Below are positions 20,598-33,190 of a DNA stretch of 64,000 nucleotides, piece by piece. The stretch's first letter is position 1. Each line of letters opens with the position of its first letter. The translations under genes and the position numbers were made by a program. Source of the DNA: an uncultured Enterobacteriaceae bacterium (lineage in GTDB: Bacteria > Pseudomonadota > Gammaproteobacteria > Enterobacterales > Enterobacteriaceae); assembly GCA_947631255.1 (NCBI GenBank), contig CANRKT010000011.1, positions 1-64,000 on the forward strand, written 5' to 3'. The notes below the pieces were generated by a model, which was not told the origin of the DNA, did not search any database, and saw only the letters and a list, made by a program, of their open reading frames with translations.

Positions 20598-20837
20598 TTA
20601 CTGACACAAAGTCCATAACTCTTTACTGCAATCTTTCCCCTCAGGACAACGCTTGCAGCTACCGCTCAAACAGTTATGCGCATCTTCGATAATACGTTCT
20701 GCTTTGCCCATATCTTCCAGACGCATCAGCATCGCCATCACCATGGGCAATGGTGTGGTGAGCTGCTGACTGAGCTGGCTGGCTTCAAGACGGCCTTGTA
20801 GTGCCAGAGTATTACGAATATCGACTAAAGTTGCCAT
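20598..20837 (-). CDS. feoC: Ferrous iron transport protein C (Fe-S regulatory protein)
   Basis: This 79-residue winged-helix protein has a C-terminal cysteine cluster [15 protein letters not shown], which binds an oxygen-sensitive 4Fe-4S cluster in relatives. In Enterobacteriaceae FeoC binds FeoB and protects it from FtsH proteolysis. The N-terminus [18 protein letters not shown] resembles E. coli FeoC. One extra Cys lies near the C-terminus (LWTLCQ). It is the last gene of feoABC, 12 bases after feoB. Confidence 0.95.
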   Translation of the reverse strand: MATLVDIRNTLALQGRLEASQLSQQLTTPLPMVMAMLMRLEDMGKAERIIEDAHNCLSGSCKRCPEGKDCSKELWTLCQ

Positions 20838-20849
20838 TCGCTTTTCCCC

Positions 20850-23168
20850 TTAATGACAATCGCCAGAATGTTTAGCGCAGCATGATTCGGACAGTTTGCC
20901 TGTCGGCTGTAGCGAAACCGTCACGCGGCTACGGGCACGACGCAGAGCATATACTAGCGCAATATTAAACAGTACTACGGCAACAATACAGGTCAGGCTG
21001 TAACCTGGATGCTCACTGAACATGACAATTTGATAGTAAAGTGTCGATAAGGAGTAGGCGAGATTCAGTCCCCAGAGGGCAGAGAACAGCATCCAGCCTC
21101 GACTCGACTCACGTGCAATGGCTCCCATCACCGAGATGCAGGGGATATAGAGCAAGACAAAGATGAGGTAACTGTAGGCAGCTGCATCGCTACCAAACTT
21201 GCTGCTCATGGTACCCATTGCTCCGCCAGCCATCTCACCATCACCTTTACTGGCTTCGATAGGGTTAGCTAAGACACTCAGACTAAAGGTCTCTTTCAAG
21301 CTATCCCAGGTTTCAATGACTGCACCTTCGAGTTCATCCAGTAAATTGAAGGTTGCAGGATCGAAATCATCGTTCTGGATATTTTCAGCGGTATAGAGCG
21401 TATTGAGTGTCCCGACAACAACTTCTTTCGCCATTGCACCGGTAAACAGACCTACGGTTGCCTGCCAGTTATCGTCCTTAATCCCAATCGGATTCAGCAG
21501 CGGGGTTAAGACCTTACTGACTGAGGCCAGTGCTGATTCATTAATATTATCAACAGCCTGACCATTAAATGAAAAGCTATTAAGTCCGCCAATAAAGATA
21601 CTGACCAGGATGATGATTTTACCTGCACGTAAGATAAAGCCTTTCAGACGCTGCCAGGTTTGTAATAACAGGCTTTTAAAATGCGGGATATGATAGACCG
21701 GGAGCTCCATCACAAAGGGTGAGGCTTCCCCACGCATAATCGTATATTTGAGCAACAGACCAGTAAGAATGGCCATAACAATGCCCAGAATATAGAGTGA
21801 AAAGACGACCAGTGCCCCTTGCTGGCCAAAAAAGGCGGCAGAGAACACAGCAAAGATAGCCAGGCGAGCCCCGCAGGACATAAAGGGTGCCATCATAATG
21901 GTCATAATACGTTCACGCGGCGCATCCAGTGTGCGGGCACCCATCACCGAAGGGACATTACAGCCAAAACCGACAATCAGTGGCACAAAGGATTTACCTG
22001 GCAGCCCCAGAGCCTGCATTAGACGATCCATGACAAAAGCGGCACGTGCCATATAGCCTGAGTCCTCAAGGAAAGAGAGAAACAGGTACATCATGCCGAT
22101 TTGTGGCACCAGTGGCAGTACGGTATTGATCCCGCCGCCCAGCCCCTGAGCCAGGAATACCGTCAGCCATTCAGGGAAGCCAAGAGTATAGCCAAGCCAC
22201 TGAATACCATTGATAAAAATAGCTACTGAGCCTGCATCAAAAATTGGCTGTAAAGCACCACCGATATTAATGGCCAGGATGAACATTAAGTACATCACCA
22301 ATAAAAATATTGGCAGACCTAAGTAACGATTAAGGATCACCTTATCCAGCATCGCAGTCAGGCGATTTGGCTCAGCAGTGAGGGTATTACTGACCGCTTC
22401 ACAGAGAGTCGCAATCGACTGATAGCGGGCATCGGCAATGATCAGCGCCGGGTCATCAAGCGTTTCGGTCACGCGCAGGTGTGACTCTGCCAGCTGCTGC
22501 TCACTATTGCCTGCATAAGTGTGGCTATAGATATCCCCTTCCAGCATTTGTAAGGCCAGCCAGCGGCGACGTTGCTCTGGGATCTCGGCGGACATGCTGT
22601 CAGCAAGCAAACTTGCTTCAGTTAACAGCACCTCAGGATAATGCACATGGTGGGTCTGTTGATTTGACTGCTTTTTATCCAGCGCCAGCTTCAGGGCGTC
22701 GATACCATTGCCTTTGGTTGATACCATGGGAATAACCGGGCAACCAAGACGAGCAGACAGTGCCTCAATATCGATAGTAATCGCTTGTTTTTCAGCAATA
22801 TCAAGCATATTCAGAGCAACAATACAGGGCAGACCCAGCTCAAGCAGTTGCAGTGTCAGATAGAGGTTACGCTCAAGATTTGACGCATCGACCACGTTGA
22901 TAAATACGTCAGCTTCGTTACCAAGAATATAGTGGCAGGCAATTTGCTCATCCAGTGAGGTTTGTGCCGAAATAGTGGTCAGCGAGTAGGTTCCGGGTAA
23001 GTCGACCAGTGTGACCTGGTGATCGGCGGTTGAAAAGTGCCCCTCTTTACGCTCAACAGTGACCCCAGCCCAGTTACCGACTCGCTGGCGTGAACCCGTG
23101 AGCTGGTTAAATAGCGTCGTTTTACCTGAATTCGGATTACCAATTAAACCAACGATTAATGTATTCAT
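20850..23168 (-). CDS. feoB: Ferrous iron permease FeoB
   Basis: This inner-membrane Fe(II) transporter of 772 residues has an N-terminal GTPase domain: G1 GNPNSGKTTLFN, G3 DLPGTYSL and G4 NMLD. A helical guanine-dissociation-inhibitor region follows, then two Gate regions, with GFGCNVPSVMGART and the later segment IPCISVMGAIARESSRGW. The C-terminal cytoplasmic tail carries CCAKHSGDC. It is the central gene of feoABC. Expression is expected under low iron and low oxygen, consistent with the Fur-like and FNR-like sites upstream of feoA. Confidence 0.98.
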   Translation of the reverse strand: MNTLIVGLIGNPNSGKTTLFNQLTGSRQRVGNWAGVTVERKEGHFSTADHQVTLVDLPGTYSLTTISAQTSLDEQIACHYILGNEADVFINVVDASNLERNLYLTLQLLELGLPCIVALNMLDIAEKQAITIDIEALSARLGCPVIPMVSTKGNGIDALKLALDKKQSNQQTHHVHYPEVLLTEASLLADSMSAEIPEQRRRWLALQMLEGDIYSHTYAGNSEQQLAESHLRVTETLDDPALIIADARYQSIATLCEAVSNTLTAEPNRLTAMLDKVILNRYLGLPIFLLVMYLMFILAINIGGALQPIFDAGSVAIFINGIQWLGYTLGFPEWLTVFLAQGLGGGINTVLPLVPQIGMMYLFLSFLEDSGYMARAAFVMDRLMQALGLPGKSFVPLIVGFGCNVPSVMGARTLDAPRERIMTIMMAPFMSCGARLAIFAVFSAAFFGQQGALVVFSLYILGIVMAILTGLLLKYTIMRGEASPFVMELPVYHIPHFKSLLLQTWQRLKGFILRAGKIIILVSIFIGGLNSFSFNGQAVDNINESALASVSKVLTPLLNPIGIKDDNWQATVGLFTGAMAKEVVVGTLNTLYTAENIQNDDFDPATFNLLDELEGAVIETWDSLKETFSLSVLANPIEASKGDGEMAGGAMGTMSSKFGSDAAAYSYLIFVLLYIPCISVMGAIARESSRGWMLFSALWGLNLAYSLSTLYYQIVMFSEHPGYSLTCIVAVVLFNIALVYALRRARSRVTVSLQPTGKLSESCCAKHSGDCH

Positions 23169-23204
23169 GTGACCTGCGATACAAATCAGAAAAAATAGAG
23201 AGCC

Positions 23205-23429
23205 TTAGCAGAGCGCTTCAAGACTCAATAAGGCGAGATCTTTTTGGCGTAATACCAGGCTGACACGGCGAGTTTCGATATGGATCGGGTCACCTAGAGG
23301 TGCGATACGTACCACCTGAAAAGAGGATCCTGGTAACATGCCAAGAGACAGTAACTTTTGCCGGTAGGCCGGGCTAATTTCACGAGAGAAACCAGTAATT
23401 TTCCACGCACTATTTGGTAACAGTTTCAT
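23205..23429 (-). CDS. feoA: Ferrous iron transport protein A
   Basis: This 74-residue SH3-like cytoplasmic protein is needed for FeoB activity. The segments [40 protein letters not shown] and KDLALL are typical. It is first in the operon, with feoB 36 bases downstream. Length is one residue less than in E. coli. Confidence 0.96.
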   Translation of the reverse strand: MKLLPNSAWKITGFSREISPAYRQKLLSLGMLPGSSFQVVRIAPLGDPIHIETRRVSLVLRQKDLALLSLEALC

Positions 23430-23538
23430 AGGACCTACTTAGAGTCATATTCTTTAGTGAAGAAACCGTATTCAGGGACGCGTTTTATCGAGCCGTGAAA
23501 GCGTATTCATCTGTCAGAAGGAAAAGATAATTAACATT

Positions 23539-23557
23539 ATTAATGATAATTATTATA
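23539..23557. promoter_or_regulatory. Fur box upstream of feoA
   Basis: ATTAATGATAATTATTATA matches 15 of 19 positions of the Fur consensus (GATAATGATAATCATTATC). A second partly overlapping repeat (GATAATTAACATTATTAATG) starts at 23526. It is about 110 bases upstream of the feoA start, as expected for iron repression of feoABC. Confidence 0.75.
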
Positions 23558-23665
23558 GTTCGTATCAGCAATATTTTTTTAATTGTAGATTAGATATTGC
23601 TTATTTTGTTGTTACTTTACGTTTCTTTTTTTAATTTAATATATTTTTCATACTCTTATTTGTTT

Positions 23666-23679
23666 TTGATGGATATCAT
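23666..23679. promoter_or_regulatory. FNR-like site upstream of feoA
   Basis: TTGATGGATATCAT matches 9 of 10 defined positions of the FNR consensus TTGAT-N4-ATCAA. It is about 237 bases upstream of feoA. FNR activates feo in E. coli, so the site is plausible, although far from the start codon. Confidence 0.5.
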
Positions 23680-23894
23680 TTTTCGCTATGGTGATATAAA
23701 AATAGTTATTTTATTTAGCGTTGTTGATGCTATGGGAAAAGTTGTTTTCTGACTGTTAATTATTTTCATTTATGGGGTGACAAAAATAAGATAAGAGCAG
23801 CATGAAGGATTAAAAATAGTTTTTTTATTAGAAAATATTCTGGCGGGTAGAAATAATGATAGGGATTCAACAGGGAATGGATTATTGCAAATGA

Positions 23895-23920
23895 CTCCGT
23901 TAGCCTGCTGGCTAACGGAG
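23895..23920 (-). terminator. Hairpin after tex
   Basis: Perfect 11-bp stem CTCCGTTAGCC / GGCTAACGGAG with loop TGCT, 8 bases after the tex stop on the minus strand. It is followed by a weak T-containing tail (TCATTTGC). Confidence 0.65.
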
Positions 23921-23928
23921 CTGGGGGA

Positions 23929-26259
23929 TTAGCGTTTTTTACCGAAAGCGGCACTCAGGGCATCGCCCATCGCACTGTTCCCGGCAGAGGACGAGGTGTT
24001 ATTGCGTCCACGCGGCATTGCTGCCGGTTTCTTCTGCTCACGTCCACTCGGAGCTGAAGAACGACGACTGTTACGCTCACCGGGTTGTTCATCAAGACGC
24101 ATAGTCAAGGCAATGCGTTTCCGTGGCAAATCGACTTCCATCACTTTGACTTTAACGATATCTCCTGCTTTGACCACTTTATGTGGATCATCGACAAACT
24201 TGTCTGCCAGTGAAGAGATATGTACCAGTCCGTCCTGGTGCACGCCAATATCCACAAAGGCACCAAAGTTAGTGACGTTGGTGACAGCCCCTTCAAGCAC
24301 CATTCCTGGTAACAGGTCGTTGAGCGTTTCTATCCCTTCGGCGAACTGAGCCGTTTTAAATTCCGGACGTGGATCGCGACCCGGTTTTTCCAGCTCTTTG
24401 ATGATGTCAGTCACTGTCGGTAAACCGAAACGATCGTCGGTGAACTGACTGGCTTTTAAATCCCGTAGTGCACTGCTGTTGCCCATTAAGTCCTGTAACG
24501 CCTGATGGGTTGCTGCCAGAATGCGCTCGACAACAGGGTAAGCTTCCGGGTGAACAGTTGAAGCATCCAGAGCGTTATCTCCGTGGTTGATACGCAGGAA
24601 GCCCGCACATTGCTCAAAGGCTTTAGGCCCCAGGCGGCTCACTTTCAGCAGTTGCTGACGGTTACGGAACTGACCATTTTCATTACGCCAGCTAACAATA
24701 TTCTGCGCCATCAAGCGTGTCAGACCAGCAACACGCGTCAGCAGAGGAACCGAAGCCGTATTAAGATCAACGCCAACGGCGTTTACGCAGTCTTCTACCA
24801 CGGCGTCGAGTTTTTTAGCCAGCTGACTTTGACTGACATCGTGCTGATACTGGCCGACCCCAATGGATTTCGGATCAATTTTGACCAGTTCAGCAAGGGG
24901 GTCTTGCAGACGTCGGGCTATTGACACTGCACCACGAATCGACACATCGAGATCTGGAAATTCCAGCGCAGCCAGCTCTGATGCTGAATAGACTGATGCA
25001 CCCGCTTCACTGACGATAACTTTCTGGGCGCCACTGATCGCGGGGAACTGCTGTTGCACATCCATGAAGAAACGTTCGGTTTCTCTTGATGCCGTTCCGT
25101 TACCAATTGCCACTAATTCTACGCGATGTTTTTCACATAACGCAGCAACGGCAGCCGCCGCTTTCGCAGTCTGACCGGTATGAGGATAGATGGTGTCGGT
25201 GGCGACCAGTTTACCTGTGGCATCGACCACGGCAACTTTAACCCCGGTACGCAGGCCAGGATCAAGGCCCATAGTTGCGCGCAGACCTGCCGGAGCGGCC
25301 ATCAGTAAATCACTGAGGTTACGTGCGAAAACGTTAATCGCTTCTTCTTCAGCACGTTCGCGTACGGTACCCATTAACTCCGTTTCAAGGTGCATCAGAA
25401 TTTTAATGCGCCAGGTCCAACTGACCACGGCACGACGCCAGCTATCAGCCGGGGCGTTATTTAAGCGTAACTGGAGGTGCTCAATAATCAGTTGTTCGCA
25501 ATAACTTTCACGGGGGGGTTCATCAAACTGCGGGTCGGCATTGAGCGACAGTTGAAGAATGTTTTCGTTACGACCGCGAAACATGGCGAGTGCGCGATGG
25601 GACGGAATGGATGAAACTGGTTCATGGTGGTTAAAGTAGTCGCGGAATTTTGCGCCTTCCTCTTCTTTGCCTGGGACGACAACAGCAACGAAGTGGGCCT
25701 GTTTCCACAGATAGTCACGTACTTTTGCCAGCAAGGCAGCATCTTCAGCAAAACGCTCCATCAGAATATAGCGTGCGCCATCCAGTGCTGCTTTGATATC
25801 AGCAATACCTTTATCAGCATCAACATACTGGATAGCTTCTTGTTCCGGAGAGCGTGAGGCATCATTCCAGAGCAAATCTGCTAAGGGTTCCAGCCCAGCT
25901 TCAATCGCTATTTGTCCGCGTGTACGACGTTTAGGCTTGAAGGGCAGGTAAAGGTCTTCGAGTTCCGTTTTGCTCAAGGTACTCGTGATGGCGTTTGCCA
26001 GAGAATCATTGAGTTTCCCTTGCTCATCAATCGACTTAAGAATCACTTTACGTCGGTCTTCCAGCTCGCGTAAGTAGCCCAGACGGGTTTCCAGTTGACG
26101 CAATTGCGTATCATCCAGTCCACCGGTAACTTCTTTACGGTAGCGAGCGATAAAAGGTACGGTATTTCCTTCATCCAGCAAACGAACGGCGGCTTCTACC
26201 TGTTCATTTCTGGCCCGCAGCTCATCCGCAATAATGTGGCAAAGTGAATCATTCATCAT
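23929..26259 (-). CDS. yhgF: Tex/YhgF-family RNA-binding transcription accessory protein
   Basis: This 776-residue nucleic-acid-binding protein is close to E. coli YhgF throughout. Visible parts are the N-terminal Tex helical region ([17 protein letters not shown]), a YqgF/RuvC-like domain ([17 protein letters not shown]), helix-hairpin-helix motifs ([19 protein letters not shown]) and a C-terminal S1 domain ([20 protein letters not shown]). The tail is basic and rich in Ser, Arg and Gly. Tex proteins bind RNA and influence transcription and translation fidelity; the exact role is unsettled. It is upstream of the feo region and convergent with nothing. Confidence 0.96.
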   Translation of the reverse strand: MMNDSLCHIIADELRARNEQVEAAVRLLDEGNTVPFIARYRKEVTGGLDDTQLRQLETRLGYLRELEDRRKVILKSIDEQGKLNDSLANAITSTLSKTELEDLYLPFKPKRRTRGQIAIEAGLEPLADLLWNDASRSPEQEAIQYVDADKGIADIKAALDGARYILMERFAEDAALLAKVRDYLWKQAHFVAVVVPGKEEEGAKFRDYFNHHEPVSSIPSHRALAMFRGRNENILQLSLNADPQFDEPPRESYCEQLIIEHLQLRLNNAPADSWRRAVVSWTWRIKILMHLETELMGTVRERAEEEAINVFARNLSDLLMAAPAGLRATMGLDPGLRTGVKVAVVDATGKLVATDTIYPHTGQTAKAAAAVAALCEKHRVELVAIGNGTASRETERFFMDVQQQFPAISGAQKVIVSEAGASVYSASELAALEFPDLDVSIRGAVSIARRLQDPLAELVKIDPKSIGVGQYQHDVSQSQLAKKLDAVVEDCVNAVGVDLNTASVPLLTRVAGLTRLMAQNIVSWRNENGQFRNRQQLLKVSRLGPKAFEQCAGFLRINHGDNALDASTVHPEAYPVVERILAATHQALQDLMGNSSALRDLKASQFTDDRFGLPTVTDIIKELEKPGRDPRPEFKTAQFAEGIETLNDLLPGMVLEGAVTNVTNFGAFVDIGVHQDGLVHISSLADKFVDDPHKVVKAGDIVKVKVMEVDLPRKRIALTMRLDEQPGERNSRRSSAPSGREQKKPAAMPRGRNNTSSSAGNSAMGDALSAAFGKKR

Positions 26260-26351
26260 GGTATGTTATCTACTCTTGGGCGGAAAATTCAGGGACAGTT
26301 ATACGGATTGATAACGAAAATTTCCAGCAACTCTCCCTGTTGTATCAAGAT

Positions 26352-26837
26352 TCAGACTTCTGCTGATTTTATGTATCGGATGTCATTCACATACCAGGTG
26401 GCCTCACCGGCAGGGGTCTGAACAGTCGCCACGTCACCGCACTCTTTTTTCAATAGTGCACGGGCCATGGGGGAATCTATTGAAATATAGTCTCTGCGGC
26501 CAAATATCTCATCGTAGCCGACAATGCGAAAATTTAGCGTGTCACCGTCGTCGTTTTCAATCTCGACCCAGGCACCAAAGAAAACTTTGCCTTCTTGCTG
26601 AGGGGAATAATCAACAATTTTTAATTGTTCAAGGCATTTAGTGAGGTAGCGCACACGTCGGTCTATTTCTCGCAGGCGCTTTTTATTGTATTGATAATCA
26701 GCATTCTCACTGCGATCGCCAAGACTGGCTGCCCATGTCACTTTTTTGGTGACTTCTGGGCGGTCTATACGCCACAGATAGTCCAGCTCTTGTTTGAGCT
26801 TATCGTAACCTTCACGGGTTATAAGAGGGGTTTTCAT
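26352..26837 (-). CDS. greB: Transcript cleavage factor GreB
   Basis: This 161-residue protein inserts an N-terminal antiparallel coiled coil into the RNA polymerase secondary channel and stimulates cleavage of backtracked RNA. The N-terminal start MKTPLITREGYDKLKQELDY, the tip with acidic DRSENADY, and the C-terminal FKBP-like domain with GRRDYISIDSPMARALL are typical. It is divergent from ompR across a 236-base gap, as in E. coli. Confidence 0.97.
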   Translation of the reverse strand: MKTPLITREGYDKLKQELDYLWRIDRPEVTKKVTWAASLGDRSENADYQYNKKRLREIDRRVRYLTKCLEQLKIVDYSPQQEGKVFFGAWVEIENDDGDTLNFRIVGYDEIFGRRDYISIDSPMARALLKKECGDVATVQTPAGEATWYVNDIRYIKSAEV

Positions 26838-27073
26838 CTTTTGGCCTTGAAGCTAAGAAACCTGTATGGTGATTTAAACCGATACTGGTAAGGGAATGCA
26901 ATGACAGGGAGGGGCAATTAAGTGTCAAAATTACGCACTATCACATGGATAAACGATTGTTAAATATGCTTTGTAACAATTTCGACTAGAATATATACCA
27001 GATTTGACTGGTCGTATGAACGTAGTTTTTTAAGAATACGCACTCAACAGTTCTAGCCTTTGGGAGTACTAAG

Positions 27074-29169
<2,096 letters not shown>

Positions 29170-29183
29170 TTGTGAAACCAAAA

Positions 29184-29210
29184 AAGGGTTTATGTCACAC
29201 ATAAACCCTT
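29184..29210. terminator. Bidirectional terminator between envZ and pckA
   Basis: Twelve-base perfect stem AAGGGTTTATGT / ACATAAACCCTT with a 3-base loop. Read on the minus strand it is followed by a T run (CCCTTTTTTGG), making it a good intrinsic terminator for pckA. It also lies 15 bases after envZ. Confidence 0.85.
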
Positions 29211-29239
29211 AATATTTAATGTTCTGGTTGACCGGGCAT

Positions 29240-30859
29240 TCAAATTTCCGGACCCACTTTTACCAGAGCAGCCCCTGCCGGGGTATCGGTATATTTCTCG
29301 AAATTATCGATAAATAATCTCGCCAGTTGAACCGCTTTATCCTGCCATAACTCAGGCGAGCTATAGGTTTTACGCGGATCAAGAATATCGCTATCAACCC
29401 CAGCCAGCTCAAGGGGAATGGCGAGATTAAATATCGGTAACCTTTCTGTTGGCGCCTCGTCCAGAGAGCCGTCAAGAATGGCATCAATAATCGCCCGGGT
29501 GTTCTTAATGGAAATTCGTTTTCCGGTTCCATTCCAGCCAGTATTCACGAGATAGGCTTGGGCACCAGAAGCCTGCATTCGCTTAACCAGAACATCAGCA
29601 TACTGTGTTGGGTGCAGCGTTAAGAATGCCGCTCCAAAACAAGCAGAAAAAGTGGGTGTAGGCTCAGTAATACCCCGCTCAGTACCGGCTAATTTTGCCG
29701 TAAATCCAGACAGGAAATGATACTGAGTTTGTTCTGGTGTCAGCCTTGCAACAGGCGGAAGTACGCCGAAGGCATCAGCGGTCAGGAAAATCACCTTCGT
29801 CGCATGCCCGGCTTTTGAAGTCGGTTTGACGATATTTTCGATATGATAAATAGGGTAAGAGACACGGGTATTTTCTGTTTTTGAGGCATCATCAAAGTCG
29901 ATGACACCATCATCACCGACGACAACGTTTTCCAGTAATGCATCCCGGCGAATAGCATGATAGATATCCGGTTCAGTCTCTTCACACAGATGAATCGTTT
30001 TGGCGTAACAGCCGCCTTCAAAGTTAAAGACCCCGTCATCATCCCAGCCATGCTCATCATCGCCAATCAGACGGCGTTTGGGGTCGGTAGATAAGGTTGT
30101 TTTGCCGGTACCTGACAGCCCAAAGAAGACAGCGACATCCTCCTGTTCGCCGACGTTGGCTGAACAGTGCATTGCCGCGATACCTTTGAGCGGCAACAGG
30201 TAGTTCATAATAGAGAACATCCCTTTTTTCATCTCACCACCGTACCAGGTTCCCCCGATAAGCTGCATCCGTTCGGTGAGATTGAAGGCAACAAAGTTCT
30301 CTGAATTCAGTCCCTGTTCTTTCCAGTCTGGATTCGTGCATTTAGCGCCGTTTAGCACCACAAAATCCGGCGTAAAGGTCAGTAACTCTGCATCAGTGGG
30401 GCGAATAAACATGTTCTTAACGAAATGAGCCTGCCAGGCTACTTCGGTAATAAAACGCACGGCAAGGCGGCTATCGCTATTGGCGCCACAGAAAGCATCA
30501 ATAATAAATAAGCGTTTACCTGATAGTTCCTGACCGACCAAACCTTTCAGCTGTGCCCAAATTTCAGGTGAGAGAGGTTTATTGTCGTTCTTACCCTTAC
30601 CTTTATCAGCCCACCATAAGGTATCTCGCGTCGTATCATCGCGGACAATGTATTTATCTTTCGGCGAACGTCCGGTAAAAATACCAGTATCCACTGCTAT
30701 TGCGCCTAAAGTGGTTTCTTGGCCACGTTCGAAACCCTGTAGTTCGGGATTGAGTTCTTCACTGTGCAGTGTTTCATAATCGGGGTTATAAAGAATGTCG
30801 ATAACGTCACTAATGCCGTAAGCCTTGAGATCCTGCGGGGCTATCTTATTCGCTCGCAT
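29240..30859 (-). CDS. pckA: Phosphoenolpyruvate carboxykinase (ATP)
   Basis: This 539-residue cytoplasmic enzyme converts oxaloacetate and ATP to phosphoenolpyruvate and CO2 for gluconeogenesis. The P-loop [18 protein letters not shown], the metal-binding [20 protein letters not shown] and the substrate-site segment [12 protein letters not shown] are intact. It has one residue fewer than E. coli PckA. It is monocistronic. The 291-base upstream region (30860-31150) has no gene. I saw only a poor CRP half-site near 30950. Confidence 0.98.
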   Translation of the reverse strand: MRANKIAPQDLKAYGISDVIDILYNPDYETLHSEELNPELQGFERGQETTLGAIAVDTGIFTGRSPKDKYIVRDDTTRDTLWWADKGKGKNDNKPLSPEIWAQLKGLVGQELSGKRLFIIDAFCGANSDSRLAVRFITEVAWQAHFVKNMFIRPTDAELLTFTPDFVVLNGAKCTNPDWKEQGLNSENFVAFNLTERMQLIGGTWYGGEMKKGMFSIMNYLLPLKGIAAMHCSANVGEQEDVAVFFGLSGTGKTTLSTDPKRRLIGDDEHGWDDDGVFNFEGGCYAKTIHLCEETEPDIYHAIRRDALLENVVVGDDGVIDFDDASKTENTRVSYPIYHIENIVKPTSKAGHATKVIFLTADAFGVLPPVARLTPEQTQYHFLSGFTAKLAGTERGITEPTPTFSACFGAAFLTLHPTQYADVLVKRMQASGAQAYLVNTGWNGTGKRISIKNTRAIIDAILDGSLDEAPTERLPIFNLAIPLELAGVDSDILDPRKTYSSPELWQDKAVQLARLFIDNFEKYTDTPAGAALVKVGPEI

Positions 30860-31111
30860 TGTCCTTCTCCATAGCTAATCGATTCTGCTTCATATTGTAG
30901 GGGTATTTGTGGGGTATAAGCCGCGATGACCATCATAGATTTTAGATGTCACAAAAATTAATCAGCAAAAAAAACTATAAAAATGATTCAGATCAGCTTT
31001 GGATGCTGATGTTTGCAATGATTAGCATGGTTAATATATGGCTGGTGGAATGAAACGCGGTGTAATTATTGGTTTAATTATTAGATATGGATCGAATAAT
31101 GGCATAATCAG

Positions 31112-31137
31112 AACCGCTTGCAGGGCTGCAAGCGGTT
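31112..31137 (-). terminator. Hairpin after hslO
   Basis: Eleven-base perfect stem AACCGCTTGCA / TGCAAGCGGTT with loop GGGC, 14 bases beyond the hslO stop on the minus strand. No clear T tract follows. Confidence 0.65.
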
Positions 31138-31150
31138 AAGCGGGAGAGGA

Positions 31151-32029
31151 TTAATGAATCTGAGAGTCTGGTGCTGATGCATTATTACGAATAGCAGTAA
31201 TATCCATTGCATCAAATACATAGTGACTACCACAGTAATCACAGGTCATATCAATCTCATTATCCTCTGCCAGAATGTTATCGATCTCTTCATCTGGCAG
31301 GGTTCTGATAGCCGCAGCGCAGCGTTCAAGCGAACAGCTACAGGAGAAGGCCACTGCTTGCGGTTCATAAAGCGTGACTTCTTCTTCATGATACAAACGC
31401 CACAGCACATCGTTAGCTGGCAGTGTCAGTAACTCTTCCGCCTTGATAGTCTCGGTTAAGGTCGCAAGGTGGTTAAAGTCATCAATTTGCGCATCTTGAG
31501 CCGGTAATACCTGCAACAGCATGCCCCCCGCCGCGACTTTACCGTTGACCTCTCCGGTACGGATAAACAGGCGGGTAGGTAGCTGCTCGGAACGCATAAA
31601 GTAATCTTCCAGGCAGGCGGCCAGAGTATCACCTTCTAAGCCAACAACACCCTGATAACGTTCTCCTTCTTTCGGGGAAATAGTAATCACCAGATAACCA
31701 TTACCGATAAGATCTTTGAGTGAGGCATCATCAGCAACATCGCCTTGCACACGGGCAACGCCACGCATTTGCTGCTTATTATTGCCATTAATAACTGCCA
31801 GAGACATTGGGCCATCACCCTGCAACTGAACAGTAATATCACCATCAAATTTCAGAGTTGCGGTGAGCAGGCTAGTTGCAACCAGCAGTTCACCAAGAAT
31901 ATTTTTGACGGGTTGTGGATAATCGTGATTCTCCATAATCCGTTGCCAGGTTTCAGACACTGTTACCAGTTCGCCACGAACAGCGTGATTTTCAAACAGG
32001 TAGCGATGTAATTGGTCGTGTTGAGTCAT
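31151..32029 (-). CDS. hslO: Redox-regulated chaperone Hsp33
   Basis: This cytoplasmic holdase is switched on when its C-terminal zinc centre is oxidised. The C-terminus holds the CxC and CxxC zinc ligands, in [11 protein letters not shown] and [10 protein letters not shown]. The N-terminal domain has [20 protein letters not shown] and [17 protein letters not shown]. Three ATGs lie in a row (32035-32027). The third (32029, 292 residues) is chosen because AGAGAG lies 6 bases upstream and the length equals E. coli Hsp33. It is the last gene of yrfG-hslR-hslO. Confidence 0.96.
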   Translation of the reverse strand: MTQHDQLHRYLFENHAVRGELVTVSETWQRIMENHDYPQPVKNILGELLVATSLLTATLKFDGDITVQLQGDGPMSLAVINGNNKQQMRGVARVQGDVADDASLKDLIGNGYLVITISPKEGERYQGVVGLEGDTLAACLEDYFMRSEQLPTRLFIRTGEVNGKVAAGGMLLQVLPAQDAQIDDFNHLATLTETIKAEELLTLPANDVLWRLYHEEEVTLYEPQAVAFSCSCSLERCAAAIRTLPDEEIDNILAEDNEIDMTCDYCGSHYVFDAMDITAIRNNASAPDSQIH

Positions 32030-32055
32030 CATCATCTCTCTTAGGGATGGAGGAA

Positions 32056-32457
32056 TTAGGTATTGCCACTGTGTTTAAATTTCATTAAATCACGGCGCTC
32101 TTTTTTATCGGGACGGCGATCCGGGTGCGGCATCGTCAGGGCATTCATTTTGCGTGCGAGAGCTATTTTTTCCCGCTTTGCGATGCTTTCTGGCGTTTCA
32201 TCATACAGCTGAGAGGCTTCTGATGCCGGGCGACGCTGATCAGTGATGGCCAGGATATTAATCGTTCGCTCATCATTGCCCTGACGTAGTGTTAAGACGG
32301 CCTGTAGCTCCACCAGTTTACCTGGCTTAGTATGCTGGCCATTATAATGGACTTTGCCGCCTTCAATCATCTCTCGTGCCAGAGCACGAGTTTTATAGAT
32401 TCTGGCAGCCCAGAGCCATTTATCCAGACGAATACCTGCGGCAGTTTTTTCTTTCAC
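32056..32457 (-). CDS. hslR: Ribosome-associated heat shock protein Hsp15
   Basis: This 133-residue basic S4-domain RNA-binding protein rescues 50S subunits that carry nascent peptidyl-tRNA. The S4 fold is seen in [20 protein letters not shown] and GGKVHYNGQ. The tail is basic with [16 protein letters not shown]. Translation starts at GTG (32457), whose last base pair neighbour is the yrfG stop: TAG and GTG share one base, so the two are coupled. It is followed 20-30 bases later by hslO. Confidence 0.96.
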   Translation of the reverse strand: MKEKTAAGIRLDKWLWAARIYKTRALAREMIEGGKVHYNGQHTKPGKLVELQAVLTLRQGNDERTINILAITDQRRPASEASQLYDETPESIAKREKIALARKMNALTMPHPDRRPDKKERRDLMKFKHSGNT

Positions 32458-33137
32458 TACGCCTCCTGGTTCCCAAGTGCAGGAATTAAATCATGGTAGT
32501 TACTGACAGCGGGATGCCGTTGAAAAACCTGTTCCTCACGATGAGAATCAGGGTTGCTTACCCCAAGGCAGTAACGAATGCCAAAGGTTTTCGCAGCATC
32601 AAGAATCGCTTCTGAATCATCAATGAATAGCGTTCTGCTGACATCCAACCCGGTATGTTCAACCACTGCCTGCCATAACCGCGGGTCTTCTTTCGGATAA
32701 CCAAATGTATGGGTCGAAAGTAATAAATCAAGGTGTGGTGCCAGGTTGGTATATTTTAACTTAACAGATAGGTTATAAGGATGCGCGTTAGTCAGCAGAA
32801 TACAACGCTTGCCGCTTGCCTTGAGTGCCTTCAGAAAAGGGAGTGTATCTTCGCGCAGCGCAGCTTTTGGCCCTTGTTCATCCATCATGGCATAAATATC
32901 CAGCTTTAAACGGTCTGCCCAGTAGTCCAGGCAGTACCAGTTCAATGTCTGCTGTACATCATGATATTCGCGAGCAATCAGCTGATGAGCATCATGCAGT
33001 GAAATATTACGCTGCACGCTGAGTGTTTCAGGAACCCGATGCTGCCAGAAGTGGCTATCAAAAGCTAAATCCAACAGGGTACCATCCATATCAAGCAGTA
33101 GGGTATCCACCTCCTGCCAGGCAATATCAGTAAACAT
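32457..33137 (-). CDS. yrfG: HAD-family hydrolase YrfG (GMP/IMP nucleotidase in E. coli)
   Basis: This 226-residue HAD phosphatase has motif I LLLDMDGTLLDLAFD, motif II ILLTNAHPY, motif III Lys in FGYPKEDPRLW, and motif IV TLFIDDSEAILDAAKTFG. In E. coli the product (YrfG, also called NudG-unrelated GMP/IMP nucleotidase) hydrolyses purine mononucleotides. It is first in the heat-shock run yrfG-hslR-hslO and overlaps the hslR start by one base. I could not locate a confident sigma-32 promoter. Confidence 0.93.
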   Translation of the reverse strand: MFTDIAWQEVDTLLLDMDGTLLDLAFDSHFWQHRVPETLSVQRNISLHDAHQLIAREYHDVQQTLNWYCLDYWADRLKLDIYAMMDEQGPKAALREDTLPFLKALKASGKRCILLTNAHPYNLSVKLKYTNLAPHLDLLLSTHTFGYPKEDPRLWQAVVEHTGLDVSRTLFIDDSEAILDAAKTFGIRYCLGVSNPDSHREEQVFQRHPAVSNYHDLIPALGNQEA

Positions 33138-33190
33138 AAATGGGTGACTCGACGGAAAAAGAGGCTACCAAGGTAGCACAATTAACGGGA

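Larger units (their letters stand above)
23430..23894. other. Gene-free AT-rich control region between feoA and tex
   Basis: This region of about 465 bases holds no recognisable gene. The 62-codon minus-strand frame at 23766-23954 has no family features and overlaps the tex terminator. It carries the Fur-like and FNR-like sites listed separately and is otherwise very AT-rich (runs of T and A, 23570-23660). It is long for a simple promoter. Confidence 0.55.

Noticed and set aside
23766..23954. A 62-codon minus-strand frame between feoA and tex
   Set aside because: It has no family features, no ribosome-binding site and lies in an AT-rich spacer that overlaps the tex terminator and the end of tex.
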